Shown: positions 37,335-46,996, counted from the first letter of the stretch. The stretch is DNA of 64,000 nucleotides from Pseudomonadota bacterium (GCA_018241425.1 JAFEDU010000002.1:682001-746000); one strand, 5' to 3'. The notes: generated from the sequence alone by a model not told the origin. Program-made: numbers and translations.

Positions 37335-38974
37335 GCCTGCTCCTGCGGGCGCAGCTGGTACAGCCAGGTCTCCGAGAGCGCGCGGCCGTCGAGGCGCAGG
37401 AACATCCGCAGGTCCGCGGGCTGCGGACCCTCGGGGGTGAAGTCGAACTGCGCGCGCCAGTGACCGGCGATCCCATCGGGGACGGCTTCCGCAAACACGT
37501 AGCTGAAGCGCCCGTGTGCGGCGGAGAGCACCACTTCCGGGATCACGCCGAAGGGGAGTTTCACGAGCGGGCCGCCCTGGAACTCCACCATGAACTTGAA
37601 GACCCCTGAGGGGCGGGTCTGGCCGGGCTGTCCGCCGCGGCCCAGCCGCGTGGCGACGCACTGCGCGAGCGGGCTGGGGAAGGGCTCCTCGGCGCTCCAG
37701 TAAAGCCGGTAACTGATGGAAAGCGCGGCCCCTGCAGCAACCGGCGCCTTGGGTACCCAGAAGGCGACGATATTGTCGTGGATCTCATCGTCGGTCGGGT
37801 TCTCGACCAGTTGTACCGAGCCCTCACCCCAGTCCCCGAGCGGCTCCACCCACAGGCTGGGGCGGCGCTCGTAGTGCACGCCGTCGAGGTAGTGATCGAA
37901 GCTGCGGTCGCGCTGGAGCAGCCCGAAGCCGCGCGGCGAGCGATCCAGGAACGCGGACACCACCGACTCGCGCGGGGTCTGCAGCGGTCGCCACAGGTGC
38001 TCGCCCGCACCGGTCCAGAGCTTCAGTCCGTCCGAGTCGTGCACTTCCGGCCGCCAGTCGACGGCGCGCGCCTTGCTGGTCTCGGAGAACCAGTACATGG
38101 AGGTGAGCGGGGCGAGCCCCAGGCGCGTGACGGCGCGGCGCATGAACAGGCGCGCCTCGATCTCCATGACCACCGCGTGCTGGCGGTGGAGCACGAAGCG
38201 GTAGGCGCCGGCGATGCTCGGCCCCTCGAGCAACGCGTAGACCGTCATCTGCGCCGAGCCGTTTGCCCCGGGGGCCAGGTAGAACTGCGTGAAGTTGGGG
38301 AATTCCTCGGCCTTGCCGGCGACCGCGGTGTCGATGGCGATGCCGCGCGCGGAGATGCCGTACTGGAAGAGCTCGCCGATGGCGCGAAAGTAGGAAGCCC
38401 CGAGGAACGCCACCCAGTCGTTGTTGTGCCAGTCGGGCGCGTGCGCGCCCGGGTCGCGGCTCTCCTGCAGCCTGAAGCCCGCGAAGCCACCGTTGCGCAG
38501 CGCGCGGGCAGGGCTGTCGTCCGGCATCCGGAAGCACGCCGGGTCATAGAGGAATTCGCGCGCCGAGGTCGCGGTACCGGTCCCGCTGAGGGCAAACACC
38601 CGAACGAGTGAGGTGGCGAAGCGCCCCGGGTGGAAGAAGGTGACCGGGAAGTCCCCGGGGCCGTCGCGGAACAATGCGCACTGGGGGTCGAAGTGGATCT
38701 TGCCGAGTGCATCGTAGTCCAGCCGCTCGAGGATGTCCGCCGGCAGGGTCGCCGGCGCGCGGTAGGTGTCACGGGAGAGCGTGTGGGCCGTCTGGATCAG
38801 GCCCTCGAACGAGAACGGTTGCGGGGCTCCCAGGCGCGGTGCCGCGACGCCCTCCGCCCAGCTGGGCCCTCGCAGCAGCGGGGCGACCGCAAGCCCGGCC
38901 GCGCCGGCCAGGACGCGGCGGCGGCTGAGGCGCGCGGGGGAGGCCGGTGTGGGGCGAGGGCAGGTACCTGTCAC
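37331..38974 (-). CDS. opgD: OpgD-type periplasmic glucan protein with Tat signal
   Basis: A 547-residue second MdoG-family protein. It begins with a twin-arginine signal (LSRRRVLAGAAGLAVAPLL), as in OpgD/MdoD, which is exported folded. The catalytic domain shares ASYFRAIGELFQYGISARGIAIDT and LTSMYWFSETSKARAVDWRPEVHDSDGL with OpgG but is clearly distinct. In E. coli OpgD controls glucan length and opgD is not in the opgGH operon; here it is the first gene of an opgD-opgG-opgH series with 4-bp overlap to opgG. Position and Tat signal support OpgD over a duplicate OpgG. Confidence 0.9.
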   Translation of the reverse strand: MTGTCPRPTPASPARLSRRRVLAGAAGLAVAPLLRGPSWAEGVAAPRLGAPQPFSFEGLIQTAHTLSRDTYRAPATLPADILERLDYDALGKIHFDPQCALFRDGPGDFPVTFFHPGRFATSLVRVFALSGTGTATSAREFLYDPACFRMPDDSPARALRNGGFAGFRLQESRDPGAHAPDWHNNDWVAFLGASYFRAIGELFQYGISARGIAIDTAVAGKAEEFPNFTQFYLAPGANGSAQMTVYALLEGPSIAGAYRFVLHRQHAVVMEIEARLFMRRAVTRLGLAPLTSMYWFSETSKARAVDWRPEVHDSDGLKLWTGAGEHLWRPLQTPRESVVSAFLDRSPRGFGLLQRDRSFDHYLDGVHYERRPSLWVEPLGDWGEGSVQLVENPTDDEIHDNIVAFWVPKAPVAAGAALSISYRLYWSAEEPFPSPLAQCVATRLGRGGQPGQTRPSGVFKFMVEFQGGPLVKLPFGVIPEVVLSAAHGRFSYVFAEAVPDGIAGHWRAQFDFTPEGPQPADLRMFLRLDGRALSETWLYQLRPQEQA

Positions 38975-38993
38975 GATCCAACTGCTTCCGTGT

Positions 38994-40439
38994 TCATCCG
39001 TTGAGCGGTCGCGGCGTCACGTAGACACCCGCCGGGTCTTCGTTCCGGGTCATCCGCTGGCGGCGCCCCGCAGCCCTGAGGGCCGCGGTGAAGGATTCCG
39101 ACCACTGGTGCAGGTCGTGCTCACGCAGTGCGGTCAGCATCCGCTCGTGGCGCATGCGGCGTTCCGCGAGGGGCATGTCGAGTGCCGTCTTCAGTGCGCC
39201 CGCGATGCCCTGCGTGTCGTAGGGGTTCACGAGCAGGGCGTCGCCCAGCTCGCAGGCGGCGCCGGCCCGGTCGGAGAGTACCAGAACCCCCGGGTCCTTC
39301 GGGTCCTGGGCTGCCACGAACTCCTTGGCCACGAGGTTCATGCCGTCGCGCAGGGGTGTGACCAGGCATACGCGGGCGGTACGCAGCAATGCCATGAGCG
39401 TGGCATGCGGGAAGTTGCGGTTGAGGTAGCGGATCGGCGTCCAGTCCACGCTCGCGAAGCGCCCGTTGGTGCGGCCGGCCCGCTGTTCCAGGGTCGCGCG
39501 GATGCGGGTATACGCTTCCACGCTCTGGCGGCCGAGCGGGGCGATCTGCAGGTAGCTGACTCCGCCCTGGTACTGTGGAAACGATTCGAGGAAGTGCTGG
39601 TAAGCCTCGAACCTTTCTAACAATCCCTTGCTGTAATCCAGGCGGTCGACGCCGATGACGAGCTTGCGCCGCTGGAAGTCCTGCGTCATCTCGCGCATCT
39701 GGCGCGAGGCGGCACTGCGCCCGGCGGCCCGCGAGACCGCCTCGACGTCGACCCCGATTGGGAATACCCCGGTATAGACCCGTCGCCCGGGGGCCTGCGG
39801 CCCCGGGGACGGGGAGACGCAGCCCTCTCCCCACAACGCGCGGGCAGAGGACAGGAAGGAGTGGCGGTCCAGTTCGGTCTGGAAGCCGAGCACGTCGTAC
39901 GACAGCAGGGCGCTCATGAGGGTCCGGTACGAGGGCAGGGCGCGCAGAACCTCGTAGTGCGGGAAGGGCACATGAAGGAAGAACCCGATCGGACCGGCAA
40001 CGCCCTGCCGGCGCAGTTCCGAGCCGAGAGTTATCAGGTGGTAGTCGTGCACCCAGATGAGGTCCTGCTTGTGCAGGAGCGGGGTGAGCGCGCGGGCGAA
40101 CCGTGCGTTGACGTCCGCGTACGCCTGGTACTCGGCTGCGCGGTACTGGAACCGGTCGAGAAAGGAGTGCAGCAGTGGCCACAACGTGCCGTTGGCGAAG
40201 CCGTTGTAGTAAGCGTCGAACAGCGTCTCGGGAAGGTCGAGCGTGGCGTAGGTCACGTTGTTGCGCTCGATGATCTCCGGCGCCGCTTCATCGTCCCTGC
40301 CCTCGTTGGTGCGGCCGCTCCACCCGAACCACAGGCCGCCGGACCTGTGCATTGCCGCGAGTAGCCCGACGGCGAGTCCCCCGTCCGAGCGTGCGCCGGG
40401 CAGCGCCACGCGGTTCGAGACGTTGACCAGCCGGGTCAC
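38994..40439 (-). CDS. otsA: Trehalose-6-phosphate synthase
   Basis: A 481-residue GT20 enzyme making trehalose-6-phosphate from UDP-glucose and glucose-6-phosphate. It starts at a GTG ([16 protein letters not shown]) that overlaps the upstream GH15 stop (GTGA). Motifs in order are [13 protein letters not shown] (UDP-glucose loop), [39 protein letters not shown] and [17 protein letters not shown], all expected in OtsA. Length is normal. It is the third gene of the otsB-GH15-otsA group and lies 19 bp before opgD, so the trehalose and OPG genes may be one transcript. Confidence 0.96.
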   Translation of the reverse strand: MTRLVNVSNRVALPGARSDGGLAVGLLAAMHRSGGLWFGWSGRTNEGRDDEAAPEIIERNNVTYATLDLPETLFDAYYNGFANGTLWPLLHSFLDRFQYRAAEYQAYADVNARFARALTPLLHKQDLIWVHDYHLITLGSELRRQGVAGPIGFFLHVPFPHYEVLRALPSYRTLMSALLSYDVLGFQTELDRHSFLSSARALWGEGCVSPSPGPQAPGRRVYTGVFPIGVDVEAVSRAAGRSAASRQMREMTQDFQRRKLVIGVDRLDYSKGLLERFEAYQHFLESFPQYQGGVSYLQIAPLGRQSVEAYTRIRATLEQRAGRTNGRFASVDWTPIRYLNRNFPHATLMALLRTARVCLVTPLRDGMNLVAKEFVAAQDPKDPGVLVLSDRAGAACELGDALLVNPYDTQGIAGALKTALDMPLAERRMRHERMLTALREHDLHQWSESFTAALRAAGRRQRMTRNEDPAGVYVTPRPLNG

Positions 40440-42244
40440 ACTTCGTCTTCCCAGCGGCGGCTGAGCCGCATCGCCGTCGTGATGATGCCGACCATGCTGT
40501 AGGTCTGGGGAAAGTTGCCCCACAGGGCGCCGGTACGCGGATCGACGTGCTCGGACAAGAGGCCGACTCCGTTGCGCACGCTCAGCAGGCGCTCGAAGAG
40601 CGCACGCGCCGCCTCGGTCTGGCCGGTCCCATGCAGGGCATTGGCCCACCAGAAGGAGCACACCGTGAAGGCGTTGGTGGTCTCGCCGAAGTCATCCGGG
40701 TGTCGGTAGCGCAGCAGGAAATCGCCCACGCGGAGGTCATTTTCGATGCGGTGCAGGGTGCTCACGAAGCGCTCGTCGCGCCAGGTCACGATGCCGAGTT
40801 CCGGCAAGAGCAGCATGCTCGCATCGACCACTTCGCCTTCGAAGGTCGCCGAGAAGGTGCCCGACTGGGGGCGCCAGGCCGCCTCCAGGATGCGGTCGCG
40901 CATGAGATCGGCACGTTCACGCCAGTAGTCGCTGCGCGCGGGGAGCTTCAGCCGCTGCGCGATCCTCGCCAGGCGGTCGCAGGCCGCCCAGCACATCGCG
41001 GCCGACAGCGTATGCCGGCGTTCGGTGCCGCGGAATTCCCAGATGCCGGCGTCGGGGGCATCGAAGAGGGGGACCGCACGTTCCCCGAGCGACTCGAGGC
41101 GCTTGAACTGCTCGACGTCGCCCGGATGTTCCAGGCGTGCGTCGAAGAAGGCCTGGGTCGAGGCGAGGATCACCGAGCCGTAGACGTCGTGCTGCCGCTG
41201 CCGGTACGCGAGGTTCCCGACGCGTACCGGGCCCATGCCTTCAACGCCGGCGAGCGTCTCGACCGTGCGCTCGTGCAGCTCGCGCTCGCCGGTGATGCCG
41301 TAGACCGGTTGCAGGTGGCCCTCGCGCTCGCGCGCCACCACGTCGTCGATGTAGCGCAGGAAGGCTTCCATCGCGCCGGTGGCGCCAAGGCGGTTCATGG
41401 CCTGCACAGTGAAGTAGGCATCGCGCAGCCAGCAATAGCGGTAGTCCCAGTTGCGCCCGCTGTCGGGGGCTTCCGGGACCGAGGTGGTAGGCGCCGCCAG
41501 CACCGCGCCGTTGTCATCGTACGTGCACAGCTGCAGCGTGATGGCGGCACGGATGCACGCCTCCTGCCATTCGAACGGGATCGCAAGTCCGCGCACCCAC
41601 TCGTGCCAGTAACGCCGCGTGGAGCGTAGGGTCTCATCCGATATCTCGTGCGCCGGCGCGCTCAGGGTTTCGTCGTTCGTGAGCACCAGGTCGACTGGCC
41701 GCTCGAGGACGAACTCGCGTTCCTCGGCGAGGTAGGACACCGGCGCGTCCGTGGTGACCCGCAGGGACTGCTCGCCGTCCTCAAAGCGCACGTGGTGGCT
41801 GCCGAGCTGGCGCTCGAACCCGCGCTGGGCGTAGTTGGAGGCCGGGCGCAGCACGATGCGGACCGCCGGGCGCCCGGTTACCGGGGTAATGCGCCGCACC
41901 AGCATGGCCGGTCGGTAGAGCCGGCCCTGGCGCAGGTAGCGCGGGCACCAGGTCGTGATCCGCGCGGAATTGCCGCGCTGATCCTCGACCAGGGATTCCA
42001 GGATAGCGGTGTTGCGCTCGTATTTGAGTTCGCAGCGCGTCTGGTCGATGAGCGAGATGTCGAACCGGCCCCATTGGCCGGGCTCACCGTGCCGTTCCAG
42101 TAGCCCGCAGAAGATGGGATCGCCGTCCGGTCGCGGCCAGCAGCACCAGGGGAGTGACCCGTCGGCGCGCACGAGGGCAGTGATCTGCCCGTTGCCGACG
42201 ATGCCGACCTCGGCGAGCGCGGCTGCCGCAGGGGAGTTGCTCAT
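40436..42244 (-). CDS. GH15 family glycoside hydrolase (glucoamylase/trehalase-like)
   Basis: A 602-residue GH15 protein. The start is MSNSPAAAALAEVG, overlapping the otsB stop by 4 bp; an in-frame upstream start adds 10 residues. The N-terminal beta domain (GNGQITALVRADGSLPWCCWPRPDGDPIFCGLL) is typical of bacterial GH15 proteins, followed by an alpha/alpha barrel. Likely catalytic acids are the Glu in DAGIWEFRGTERRHTLS and the Glu in LLSEHVDPRTGALWGNFPQTYS. Proteins of this type are annotated as glucoamylases, and some, such as mycobacterial GH15, are trehalases. Between otsB and otsA a trehalose-related role is natural. No signal peptide, so cytoplasmic. Confidence 0.9.
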   Translation of the reverse strand: MSNSPAAAALAEVGIVGNGQITALVRADGSLPWCCWPRPDGDPIFCGLLERHGEPGQWGRFDISLIDQTRCELKYERNTAILESLVEDQRGNSARITTWCPRYLRQGRLYRPAMLVRRITPVTGRPAVRIVLRPASNYAQRGFERQLGSHHVRFEDGEQSLRVTTDAPVSYLAEEREFVLERPVDLVLTNDETLSAPAHEISDETLRSTRRYWHEWVRGLAIPFEWQEACIRAAITLQLCTYDDNGAVLAAPTTSVPEAPDSGRNWDYRYCWLRDAYFTVQAMNRLGATGAMEAFLRYIDDVVAREREGHLQPVYGITGERELHERTVETLAGVEGMGPVRVGNLAYRQRQHDVYGSVILASTQAFFDARLEHPGDVEQFKRLESLGERAVPLFDAPDAGIWEFRGTERRHTLSAAMCWAACDRLARIAQRLKLPARSDYWRERADLMRDRILEAAWRPQSGTFSATFEGEVVDASMLLLPELGIVTWRDERFVSTLHRIENDLRVGDFLLRYRHPDDFGETTNAFTVCSFWWANALHGTGQTEAARALFERLLSVRNGVGLLSEHVDPRTGALWGNFPQTYSMVGIITTAMRLSRRWEDEV

Positions 42245-43056
42245 GCTGGATCTCCCAATACGGCGTGCACCCATGCGTGCACCGCGCTGACGCTCGGCAC
42301 GCTGTAGCGGGCGGCGGTGGCGGCGCGCGGCCGCACGGCCACTGACAGTCCGCGCGCGAGGTTGACCCAGTGAAAGGCCGGCTCGTCGGTGAGGTCGTCA
42401 CCCACGTAGACAGGCAGGCGCCCGCGGAAGGGAGGGTTGCGCATGAACTGGGCGAGCGCGCTGGCCTTGTTGACGGCGGCGGGTGCGAGCTCGAGCACCA
42501 GGTGCCCACGCTGCAGGCGCAGGCCGGCGGCTTCAAGCCAGGGGACCTTCTCCAGGCGCTCGGTGATCGCCGCGGCGTGCTCTGGCGCGTGCCGGTAGTG
42601 CACGGCGAGCGCGTATTGCTTGTCCTCGACGTACAGGCCCGGGAATTCGGTGGCGAGGGCTGACAGCAGGGCTCGGAGCTCGTCGAGCCTGTGCGCCTGG
42701 GGCGGGTCGTGCCGCTCGATCGTGCCGGCGCTGGTGCGCACCTCGAACCCATGAAGTCCAGAGGCGCAGAGCTGCTCGGGGTGCATGAGCGCATCGAGGC
42801 TCATGATCGAACGCCCGCTCACGAGCGCGAGCGCACCGCCGCTGCGCTCGCGCAGCCGGGCAAGCAGCCGCAGCAGCGCGCGGTCGGCCCGCGCCAGCTC
42901 CGGGCGCTCCGCGTAGTCCACGAGCGTCCCGTCCATGTCGAAAAAGAATGCGTGCCCGGAGGTTTCTGGCAGCGGCGGGGCGGGAAGAACGCCCGCCGCA
43001 GTGGGAATGGGCCCATCGGCCGGCGTGGATACGGCGGCGGAATCCTCATGCTTCAC
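42241..43056 (-). CDS. otsB: Trehalose-6-phosphate phosphatase
   Basis: A 271-residue HAD-superfamily phosphatase converting trehalose-6-phosphate to trehalose. The nucleophile motif is HAFFFDMDGTLVDYAERPE; motif II is ALVSGRSIMSLDAL; motif IV is VYVGDDLTDEPAFHWV. The cap domain with EDKQYALAVHYRHAPEHA lies between. An N-terminal extension of about 35 residues precedes the HAD domain and looks disordered. It is the first gene of the leftward osmoprotectant run, overlapping the GH15 gene by 4 bp; its promoter should lie in 43057-43503. Confidence 0.95.
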   Translation of the reverse strand: MKHEDSAAVSTPADGPIPTAAGVLPAPPLPETSGHAFFFDMDGTLVDYAERPELARADRALLRLLARLRERSGGALALVSGRSIMSLDALMHPEQLCASGLHGFEVRTSAGTIERHDPPQAHRLDELRALLSALATEFPGLYVEDKQYALAVHYRHAPEHAAAITERLEKVPWLEAAGLRLQRGHLVLELAPAAVNKASALAQFMRNPPFRGRLPVYVGDDLTDEPAFHWVNLARGLSVAVRPRAATAARYSVPSVSAVHAWVHAVLGDPA

Positions 43057-43503
43057 TCATCTCTCCTTGCGTCCGCGGGCCGCCGGGCACGGAATCTAAG
43101 CGGCGCTCCCGACCGAATTCCGTTTCGGTCGGCTCGGGCAGGGCCCAACGGTCGGCACCGACATCGTGGCACCGGGGGCGCGGACACGGCGTAGTCACCG
43201 GCTGAGACACCGTGTAGGACGACACCGCACCTCGGCGGTGGGATCTTACGGCGTGGGGTGCCCGGCGCCACTGCCGACGCCCGTTGGCGACACCAGGTCG
43301 CTCAGAGTTCAGCGGGCGAACGCGGCAGCATCACCAGCTCATGTCGAGCGGGCAGCTGATCAACCACGGGGTCGCCGGCTCGCCCTTGGGCGAGCGCAAA
43401 TTTCAGGCGAAGGCGGCCCGAACCACCTTCCGTAACCGAGGGGACGCAGCTAAGTTGACGGATACCTCTCAAATCATGCTGACAGCGATTCGAGTAATGT
43501 CTT
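43057..43503. other. Intergenic region upstream of otsB, with an 18-bp inverted repeat
   Basis: About 445 bp between the divergent otsB and lipoprotein genes. No frame has a protein-like composition. It must contain the otsB promoter. A near-perfect inverted repeat GCTCGCCC-TT-GGGCGAGC lies at 43378-43395, without an adjacent T-tract; its role is unknown. From about 43440 onward the DNA becomes visibly less GC-rich, continuing through the next gene. Confidence 0.4.
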
Positions 43504-43947
43504 ATGAATATTCCCAGCACCTCGCGCGCTCTTATCCTGCTTGGCACCTTGGTACTTGCCGACTCGGTGGCAGGATGTTCTCAAGATACAAGGACGGTTT
43601 GGTCCAAGGACGCCGCCTCACCTGACGGACGATATATAGCAACCGCCAATGTCGTGGTTCACGGAGGTCCGGGGACCGCAGGCATTGAGACTGGAGTATT
43701 TCTAGGCCAGTCCGGCGGGGAGAGGAGGGACTCCATTCTCGGATTTGTGCTGCCGGCGCCTGAACCGGTAACCCACGCCGTCGACATCGCCATGACGTGG
43801 CTGACCCCGACTCATTTGGAGATCGCGTTCCGCAAATCGCCTACGCTGTACTTTCAGGCAATCAAGTGGGGCGGCGTTGAAATTACCGTTAGAGATCTAT
43901 CGAAGCCGTCACCGGCTGAGCAACTGATCCCTGGTTGTCCGCGCTAG
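43504..43947 (+). CDS. Hypothetical lipoprotein
   Basis: A 147-residue protein with no recognised domain. The N-terminus MNIPSTSRALILLGTLVLADSVAGCS contains a hydrophobic stretch ending in VAGC, a fair lipobox, so a lipid-anchored envelope protein is likely. The mature part (SPDGRYIATANVVVHGGPGTAGIETGVFLGQ and PTHLEIAFRKSPTLYFQAIKWGGVEITVRDL) looks like a small beta-sandwich. There is no strong ribosome-binding site. Base composition is visibly less GC-rich than the flanking operons, hinting at recent acquisition, though it has no mobile-element neighbours. Confidence 0.6.
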   Translation: MNIPSTSRALILLGTLVLADSVAGCSQDTRTVWSKDAASPDGRYIATANVVVHGGPGTAGIETGVFLGQSGGERRDSILGFVLPAPEPVTHAVDIAMTWLTPTHLEIAFRKSPTLYFQAIKWGGVEITVRDLSKPSPAEQLIPGCPR

Positions 43948-44052
43948 GATCAGGTCTCTCGAAGTCGGCGGTCTCGGCACGGGCCGCTTTTGACGGATTG
44001 CAGTGATGAAATCCGCCAGATCGACCCAATTCGGCAGCTGCGCGCCTCAGGA

Positions 44053-44898
44053 TCAGTGAGTGACGAAGGCGCGCTCGATAACGTAGTCGCCGGCCTGCCC
44101 GACTCCAGCGGAGATCTCGAAGCCGCGGCCGTCCAGCAACAACCGCGTATCCTCGAGCATGGCGGGACTGCCGCAGACCATCGCCCGATCCTCGGTGCGG
44201 CCGAGGGTCGGCACGCCGAGGTCGCGCGCGAGCCGCCCGGAATCCAGAAGCGCGGTGAGGCGGCCGCGGTTGGCGTGCGGCTCGCGGGTGACGGTCGGAT
44301 AATAGATGAGCTGGCTGCGCACCGACTCACCCAGGAATTCGTTTGCGCGCAATGCCTCGATCTGGTGCGCTACGACGTCGGATTCCCGCGTCAGGCGCAC
44401 GCCGTGAACGAAGATCACCTGCTCGAAGCGCGCGTACAGCCCCGGGTCCTTGATGAGGCTCAGGAAAGGCGCGGCGCCGGTGCCGGTGCTGAGCAGGTAG
44501 AGGCGGCGCCCGGGGCGCACGTCATCCAGCAGCAGCGTGCCGGTGGGCTTGCGGCTGACGAGCACCTCGTCGCCGACCTGCAGGTGCTGCAACCGCGAGG
44601 TGAGGGGGCCGTCGGGCACCTTGATGCTCAGGAACTCCAGGTGCTCCTCGTGGTTGGCGCTGGCGATGCTGTAGGCGCGCAGCAGCGGGCGGTCCGGCAG
44701 TGACAGTCCGACCATGACGAACTGGCCGTTCTCGAACCGGAAACCCGCGTCCCGCGTGGTCGTGAAGGTGAACTGCGAATCCGTCCAGTGGTGCACGCTG
44801 AGTACGCGTTCCTTGCCGATGGCTGCCACGATGCTGTCTACGCTCCCGAAAGTGTCTATTGAGTCGATGATACCGGTGCGGTCGGCATCCATTGTCAC
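44053..44898 (-). CDS. fpr: Ferredoxin/flavodoxin-NADP+ reductase
   Basis: A 281-residue FAD-dependent reductase of the bacterial Fpr type. The FAD segment LLRAYSIASANHEEHLEFLSIKVPDGPLTSRLQHL carries the R-x-Y-S motif; the NADP domain begins YLLSTGTGAAPFLSLIKDP and ends AMVCGSPAMLEDTRLLLDGRGFEI. The N-terminus has an extension of about 25 residues relative to E. coli Fpr; a Met further in is not available before VLSVHHW, so the longer start is kept. It shuttles electrons between NADPH and ferredoxin or flavodoxin and often responds to oxidative stress. It is divergent from the SDR gene across about 150 bp. Confidence 0.92.
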   Translation of the reverse strand: MTMDADRTGIIDSIDTFGSVDSIVAAIGKERVLSVHHWTDSQFTFTTTRDAGFRFENGQFVMVGLSLPDRPLLRAYSIASANHEEHLEFLSIKVPDGPLTSRLQHLQVGDEVLVSRKPTGTLLLDDVRPGRRLYLLSTGTGAAPFLSLIKDPGLYARFEQVIFVHGVRLTRESDVVAHQIEALRANEFLGESVRSQLIYYPTVTREPHANRGRLTALLDSGRLARDLGVPTLGRTEDRAMVCGSPAMLEDTRLLLDGRGFEISAGVGQAGDYVIERAFVTH

Positions 44899-45047
44899 CG
44901 AGGAGTCATGCCTTCATAAGCTGCGGTTATTACGTAGGCGTGGCGGAGCGCGCTGCGGGATGAGCCCCGAAACAGCGCGCATCCATGCCCCGGGAAATCT
45001 GCGGGTAAGATGCACTACCTACAGGACGCAACCCCCGGTGCACGGTC

Positions 45048-45824
45048 ATGACCCCAAGAACCCTGTTCGACCTGGACGGCAGGCGCGCGCTCATCACCGG
45101 GGGATCCCGGGGCCTGGGGTTGCAGATCGCCGAGGCGCTTGGGGCGTATGGGGCGCGCATCCTGCTGTCGGCGCGCAAGGCGGAGGAGCTCGAGGAAGCG
45201 CAGGGGCACCTGCGTGAGCGCGGCATCGAGGCCGAGTGGGTTGCCGCCGACTCCTCGCGCCCGGAGCAGGTGGCAGCGCTCGCCGAGGCGGCGGTTGCGC
45301 GGCTCGGTGGGGTGGACATCCTGGTCAACAACGCGGGCACCACCTGGGGTGCGCCGGCCGAGACCCACCCCCTGGAAGCCTGGGACAAGGTCTTCGCCCT
45401 GAACGTACGCGGTCTGTTCCTGCTCACCCAGCAGATCGGCGTGCGCACCATGATCCCGCAGCGCTACGGCCGCATCCTCAACATCGCCTCCATCGCGGGG
45501 CTGCTCGGCAACCCTGCGGCGATGCAGACGCTCGCCTACAACACGAGCAAGGGCGCGGTCGTCAACTTCACCCGCACGCTGGCCGGCGAGTGGGGGCGCT
45601 TCGGCATCACCGTGAATGCGCTGGCTCCCGGGTTCTTTCCCTCCAGGATGACGACGGGGATCATCCGCACGCTGGGTGAGGAAAACCTCGCGGCCCACGC
45701 GCCGCTGCGCCGCCTCGGCGACGACGAGGACCTGAAGGGTGCGGCGCTGCTGTTCGTGTCGGATGCCGGCAAGCACATTACCGGGCAGATCCTCGCGGTC
45801 GACGGGGGCGTAAGCGCGGTGTGA
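45048..45824 (+). CDS. Short-chain dehydrogenase/reductase
   Basis: A 258-residue classical SDR. The nucleotide-binding motif is TGGSRGLGLQIAEALG, the NNAG motif is present (VNNAGTTWG), the catalytic Ser is in LNIASIAGLLG and the Tyr/Lys pair is in LAYNTSKGAVVNF. The C-terminal HITGQILAVDGGVSAV is typical of FabG-like enzymes. It oxidises or reduces a hydroxyl/carbonyl with NAD(P)H; the substrate is unknown. Gluconate-5-dehydrogenase and 3-ketoacyl reductases share this pattern. It stands alone on this strand, converging on the aminotransferase gene. Confidence 0.92.
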   Translation: MTPRTLFDLDGRRALITGGSRGLGLQIAEALGAYGARILLSARKAEELEEAQGHLRERGIEAEWVAADSSRPEQVAALAEAAVARLGGVDILVNNAGTTWGAPAETHPLEAWDKVFALNVRGLFLLTQQIGVRTMIPQRYGRILNIASIAGLLGNPAAMQTLAYNTSKGAVVNFTRTLAGEWGRFGITVNALAPGFFPSRMTTGIIRTLGEENLAAHAPLRRLGDDEDLKGAALLFVSDAGKHITGQILAVDGGVSAV

Positions 45825-45846
45825 GCCGCCGCGGATCCGCCGGCTG

Positions 45847-46962
45847 CTAGGCCTGCTGCTCGTCGAGCGCAGCGGAGATCCCGGCAAGCCCCGATACGAG
45901 CTCATCCCGCGTCGGCCACGCAAAGCCGATGCGCATGTACGTGTCGGGACGCTCGAACCAGTGGCCCGGGCCAACGTAGGTGCCGTGGCGCTCGAGCAGG
46001 GTTGCGTAGAAGCGCGCGGTGGAGAACCCGGGGCCACCCTTCAGGCGTGGGAAACAAACGACGCCCCCCTGCGGGGCGACCCATTCGACCCGCGGCTCGC
46101 CGCGGATCCAGTCGCGCATCACCTCAAGGTGCTCCCGGTTGCGCCGCTGGCTGACCGTGAGCCAGGTCCCCCGCTGACGCAGGGCGGCGAGCGCCAGCGC
46201 CTCATCGACCACCGAGCCGCAAATCCCGATCTGCTCCTTGGCCGCAAGGAACAGATTCTGCAGCTTAGGATCGCGCGTGACTAGCCAACCCGTCCGCACC
46301 CCTGGAATACCGTAGGCCTTGGAGACCGAGGACACGGAGATGAAACGGTCGCTGAGCCCGGCCGCGCACCGGTAGGGGTCTGCATAGGCGAGGTCGCGAT
46401 ACGTTTCATCCACCAGCACGCGGCAGCCATGACGCTCCGCCAGCCGCCCGATCCGCTCCAGGTCCGTCCACGGGAGCATCTGCCCGGTCGGGTTGTGCGG
46501 GCAGGTGAGGCTGATGTATGCCGTGTTGGGGCGCAGCGCCGCTTCCACCGCTGCAACGTCCAGGCGGAAGCCCGAGTCGAATTCGAGGTCGAGATATGAG
46601 ATCTCGCAGCCGATCGCGCGCGGTGTCTCGATGTTGGTGGCGTAGTTGGGACGCACCACCACGAGGTGCGAGTCACGCCTCAGGAGCGAAGTGGCGACGA
46701 TGAAAAGCGCACCGGCAGCCCCGGTGGTCGTGAGAACACAGGCAGGTGCCAGGTCCGGCCAGCCGCTCTGGGATGCAATCAGCTCGCACAGCGCTGGCGC
46801 GCCGCGATGGGGGCCGTACAAGAGCATGAGCCTTGCGAGGTCGACACCGAGGTCGGCGACCCGGCGATCGCTGACCGAGCTCTCGGAAAGGTTGTTGCGG
46901 ATGGTCCCGTAGCCGAGCTCCTCCGGGGACTCGACCTCGAGGGCCATGCGCACGTACTTCAT
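45847..46962 (-). CDS. PLP-dependent aminotransferase, class I/II
   Basis: A 371-residue fold-type I PLP enzyme. The start is MKYVRMALEVESPEELG, chosen over an upstream in-frame start that overlaps the next gene. The PLP-binding Lys is in SVSSVSKAYGIPGVRTGW, the conserved Asn and Asp in SLTCPHNPTGQ and LVDETYRDL, and the C-terminal Arg in RIGFAWP. It probably transaminates or otherwise modifies an amino acid; related sequences include capreomycidine-synthase-like enzymes, so the reaction cannot be fixed. The gene lies 34 bp downstream of the small membrane protein, on the same strand as the sulfotransferase. Confidence 0.88.
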   Translation of the reverse strand: MKYVRMALEVESPEELGYGTIRNNLSESSVSDRRVADLGVDLARLMLLYGPHRGAPALCELIASQSGWPDLAPACVLTTTGAAGALFIVATSLLRRDSHLVVVRPNYATNIETPRAIGCEISYLDLEFDSGFRLDVAAVEAALRPNTAYISLTCPHNPTGQMLPWTDLERIGRLAERHGCRVLVDETYRDLAYADPYRCAAGLSDRFISVSSVSKAYGIPGVRTGWLVTRDPKLQNLFLAAKEQIGICGSVVDEALALAALRQRGTWLTVSQRRNREHLEVMRDWIRGEPRVEWVAPQGGVVCFPRLKGGPGFSTARFYATLLERHGTYVGPGHWFERPDTYMRIGFAWPTRDELVSGLAGISAALDEQQA

Positions 46963-46996
46963 CGGCAGCCCCCCGGTGCGCGGCGTCCGCCGTGGT

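Noticed and set aside
43378..43395. GCTCGCCC-TT-GGGCGAGC as a terminator or attC-like site
   Set aside because: Two-base loop, no T-tract and no integron features; noted only as an inverted repeat in the intergenic entry.
45825..45846. CGGATCCG palindrome between the convergent SDR and aminotransferase stops
   Set aside because: Short, GC-rich and without a T-tract; likely chance.
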